Origin: Candidatus Planktophila sp.
Lineage (GTDB): Bacteria > Actinomycetota > Actinomycetes > Nanopelagicales > Nanopelagicaceae
Reading direction: 5' to 3'
Assembly: GCA_009694515.1 (NCBI GenBank)
Contig: SHUV01000001.1
Span: forward strand, 62,001 to 126,000
DNA: 64,000 nt
Shown here piece after piece: positions 61,253 through 64,000 of this stretch. Position numbers and translations under genes: made by a program. Numbering within the stretch: position 1 is the stretch's first letter; each line of letters begins with the position of its first letter. Under the pieces are notes generated by a model, which was given only the letters and a program-made list of their open reading frames with translations, searched no databases and was not told where the DNA came from.

Positions 61253-62146
61253 ATGACTAAACCATGGAACGGCGTTCTCACAGCCACGGCAACACCATTT
61301 AAGGCCGACCTCTCTGTTGATTTCGATAAATATGCAGCGCACGTTGCCTGGCTTGCCGAAAATGGCACTCATGGTGTAATTCCAAATGGATCACTTGGCG
61401 AGTATCAAGTGCTCACACCTGAGGAGCGCGCAAAGATGGTGGAGGTTGCTGTCGCTGCAGCACCAAAAGGTTTTAGCGTCGTGCCAGGAGTGGCTGCTTA
61501 TGGTGCTACTGAGTCACGAAAGTGGGCAGAGCAAGCGCAGAAAGCCGGAGCCGGTGCGGTCATGCTGCTACCTCCCAATGCCTACCGGGCATCTGATGAT
61601 GAAGTGATCGCTCATTACAAAGCTGTCGCCGTGGTGGGCATGCCAATTATCGCCTATAACAATCCGTTCGACACAAAAGTTGATCTGACTCCAAAGTTGG
61701 TAGCAAGAATTGCAGAAGAAGTTCCCGAGGTAGTTGCCATCAAAGAGTTTTCGGGAGATGTGCGAAGAATCTGGCAGATAAAGCGCCTTGCACCCAGAAT
61801 TGAAGTCATTGTTGGAGCCGATGATGTGCTTCTCGAGCTAGCCACCGCGGGTATCGCTGGCTGGATTGCTGGCTTTCCTAATGCTTTGCCAAAAGAATCT
61901 ATGGAGCTATACAACTTGGCGATAGCAGGCAAGTTCACCGAAGCAGCGCCGATGTATGCAGCTCTTCATGATGTCTTCCACTGGGATTCGAAGAAGGAAT
62001 TCATCCAGGCAATTAAATTAGGCATGGATCATGTTGGTCGATATGGGGGACCTACCCGATTGCCTCGCTTGCCACTACCTAAACACGAGCAAGAGCAGAT
62101 TCATCGCGAGCTGGATGTAGCACTCGCATACTTTAAGAATCGCTAA
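61253..62146 (+). CDS. DapA/DHDPS-family lyase, probable pyrroline-4-hydroxy-2-carboxylate deaminase
   Basis: GVLTATATPFKADLSVDFDKYAAHVAWLAENGTHGVIPNGSLGEYQVLTPEER; AYNNPFDT; VVAIKEFSGD. Confidence 0.82.
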   Translation: MTKPWNGVLTATATPFKADLSVDFDKYAAHVAWLAENGTHGVIPNGSLGEYQVLTPEERAKMVEVAVAAAPKGFSVVPGVAAYGATESRKWAEQAQKAGAGAVMLLPPNAYRASDDEVIAHYKAVAVVGMPIIAYNNPFDTKVDLTPKLVARIAEEVPEVVAIKEFSGDVRRIWQIKRLAPRIEVIVGADDVLLELATAGIAGWIAGFPNALPKESMELYNLAIAGKFTEAAPMYAALHDVFHWDSKKEFIQAIKLGMDHVGRYGGPTRLPRLPLPKHEQEQIHRELDVALAYFKNR

Positions 62147-62154
62147 GAAATTCC

Positions 62155-63159
62155 ATGAAGACCTTGCGCACGGTCACTACGGTGGAGACACATACCGAAG
62201 GCATGCCAACACGTGTTGTCACCTCTGGAATCGGTGAAATACCAGGGGCGACCATGTTTGAGAAACGTCTTCATTTCATGGAGCATCTGGATTACTGGCG
62301 ACAATGGTTGATGTTTGAGCCTCGAGGACATAGCGCCATGAGCGGTGCGATATTACAAAAACCAACCCGACCTGATGCAGATTGGGGCGTTATCTACATC
62401 GAAGTCTCTGGCTGTCTTCCGATGTGTGGCCACGGAACAATCGGTGTGGCAACTGCTTTGGTGGAGAAAAAACTGGTGCCAATCATTGAACCAGTGACAA
62501 CAATTCGACTTGATACCCCGGCGGGTTTAGTAGTCGTTGATGTCGCCATCGAAGATGGCAGAGCGAAGAATGTCACGATGACAAATGTTCCCTCCTTTTC
62601 CTACGCCCTTGATCAAGAGGTAGATGTTCCAGGGCTTGGTAAGTTGAAATATGACATGGCCTATGGTGGAAATTTCTATGCCATAGTTCCCACCGAGCGA
62701 GTAAATATTGAATTTGCACGCGAAAATGGCCAAAAGTTTTTAGATCTAGGCCTGCAAATTTCTGATGCAATCAATGAACAAAATAGACCGGTCCATCCTG
62801 AGAATCCAGATATAGCAATCTGCCATCACATCGATTTCATCTCACCTGGCACCAAAGGCCCGCTGCATTGGCGAAATGCGATGGCAATTCATCCTGGTTG
62901 GTTTGATCGTTCACCCTGTGGAACTGGCACTTCCGCGCGGCTCGCACAAATGGTGGCGCGAGGCGAATTTAAAGATGGAGATGTTCTTATCAATGAATCG
63001 TGGATTGGTTCCCACTTTGAAGGACGGGTAAAAGAGCGCACAAAGGTGGGTAGCTTCGATGCCATCGTTCCGATGATTACAGGTCGTGCTTGGGTTATGG
63101 GCGAATCAACTTGGATGTTAGATGAGAATGATCCATTTCCTAGCGGTTTTATTGTTTAG
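62155..63159 (+). CDS. Proline racemase-family protein, probable 4-hydroxyproline 2-epimerase
   Basis: Both catalytic Cys motifs present: GCLPMCGHGTIG and DRSPCGTGTSARLA. Confidence 0.9.
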   Translation: MKTLRTVTTVETHTEGMPTRVVTSGIGEIPGATMFEKRLHFMEHLDYWRQWLMFEPRGHSAMSGAILQKPTRPDADWGVIYIEVSGCLPMCGHGTIGVATALVEKKLVPIIEPVTTIRLDTPAGLVVVDVAIEDGRAKNVTMTNVPSFSYALDQEVDVPGLGKLKYDMAYGGNFYAIVPTERVNIEFARENGQKFLDLGLQISDAINEQNRPVHPENPDIAICHHIDFISPGTKGPLHWRNAMAIHPGWFDRSPCGTGTSARLAQMVARGEFKDGDVLINESWIGSHFEGRVKERTKVGSFDAIVPMITGRAWVMGESTWMLDENDPFPSGFIV

Positions 63160-64000
63160 TTAATTCGCTGTTCGACTTTCCACGGATTGGCATCTTGTAG
63201 CGCTGGCGGCAGAACCTCTTGTGCAAATGATTGATAGGAAACCGGGCGCATAAAACGATAGATGGCATCGATACCAACTGATGTTGTGTGAGTCGATGAT
63301 GCTGGCCATTGTCCGCCGTGTTGCATCGCCTCAGTGACGGCAACGCCAGTGGGAAATGCGTTCCAGATTACTCGGCCAGCTTTCTGAGCCAAGATTGAGA
63401 GTAACTCGGTGAATGAATCAGATGCACTGCCATGAATAGTGGCCGTTAACTGTCCTTGCAGTTCGCAAGCGATCTTCACGAAGTCTTTCTCAGCTGCTGT
63501 GATAACAACGGTGGTGGGACCGAAGTGTTCTTCTAGCAACCCTGGGGTTGATTGCGCAGTTACCCAGTCGGTAACAAAGATTGTGGGTGTTACACCAAAA
63601 CCATTGTTGGTGGCTTTTGCAGAAAAGACTTTCACTTTAGGTGTTTGTGCAAGTGATGAGATAGCAGCGCCATAGCGGCTGGCGATGGAGGAGGAAAGAA
63701 GTGGTCCCACCTGCAGCGTTTCAAGGTGGGCACTCATGTGTGAAAGGAATTCTCTCTGGTTATCAGGAATGAAGATGAGCCCAGGCTTGGTACAAAATTG
63801 ACCAGAGCCAAGGAGAGCGGAATCAACAAGGCCCTTGGCAAGTTCTTCTGAGCGCTCAGTAATTGCAGCACTTGTCACAAAGACTGGATTAAGACTTCCC
63901 ATCTCGGCATATACCGGAATCGGTACTTCGCGCTTTGCTGCAATATCAAGCAGGATTCTTCCCACTGCTTCAGAGCCGGTAAATCCAACAGCCTTGATAC
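63156..64000 (-). CDS. Aldehyde dehydrogenase, probable 2,5-dioxovalerate (alpha-ketoglutarate semialdehyde) dehydrogenase; truncated by window end
   Basis: Open frame continues to base 64000 (IKAVGFTGSEAVGRILLDIAAKREVPIPVYAEMGSLNPVFV); catalytic LLGSGQFCTKPGL. Confidence 0.85.
   Translation of the reverse strand, partial: IKAVGFTGSEAVGRILLDIAAKREVPIPVYAEMGSLNPVFVTSAAITERSEELAKGLVDSALLGSGQFCTKPGLIFIPDNQREFLSHMSAHLETLQVGPLLSSSIASRYGAAISSLAQTPKVKVFSAKATNNGFGVTPTIFVTDWVTAQSTPGLLEEHFGPTTVVITAAEKDFVKIACELQGQLTATIHGSASDSFTELLSILAQKAGRVIWNAFPTGVAVTEAMQHGGQWPASSTHTTSVGIDAIYRFMRPVSYQSFAQEVLPPALQDANPWKVEQRIN

Noticed and set aside
1-64000. CRISPR arrays, prophage, IS elements, rRNA and tRNA genes
   Set aside because: No regular spaced repeats, transposase/integrase genes or RNA gene signatures were seen in the short intergenic gaps.

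Overview
This 64 kb window is a gene-dense chromosomal segment with very short intergenic gaps. Gene content points to a streamlined actinobacterium, plausibly of the freshwater acI/Nanopelagicales type; that assignment is inference from gene content only. I saw no rRNA, tRNA, CRISPR array, prophage or IS element. Recognisable modules: NlpC/P60 hydrolase and PimB-like glycosyltransferase; fadD with a sensorless histidine kinase and response regulator; ROK glucokinase and PlsC; padR-ino1 beside a LysE exporter; glnA; lipA-lipB; sucB-lpd; pepA and gcvT; an ECF transporter operon behind a cobalamin riboswitch; nadA/erpA; the respiratory aa3/bc1 genes (ctaCDF, qcrCAB, ctaE); trpD; a histidine utilisation locus (hutH-I-U / hutG); and a probable trans-4-hydroxy-L-proline catabolic cluster. 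Most notable observations: (1) more than 20 first-in-unit genes have a TANNNT box 6-7 nt before the start codon, indicating pervasive leaderless transcription; (2) a well-conserved cobalamin riboswitch with a possible SD-sequestering hairpin in front of a four-gene ECF operon that includes an uncharacterised secreted protein; (3) a NifS-fold protein without the PLP lysine but with the Cys loop; (4) a solitary Cas4/RecB-like PD-(D/E)XK protein; (5) the hydroxyproline cluster joined to MpaB and HIT genes; (6) an NhaA protein that begins at TM2; (7) nadA and erpA start codons that abut head to head.
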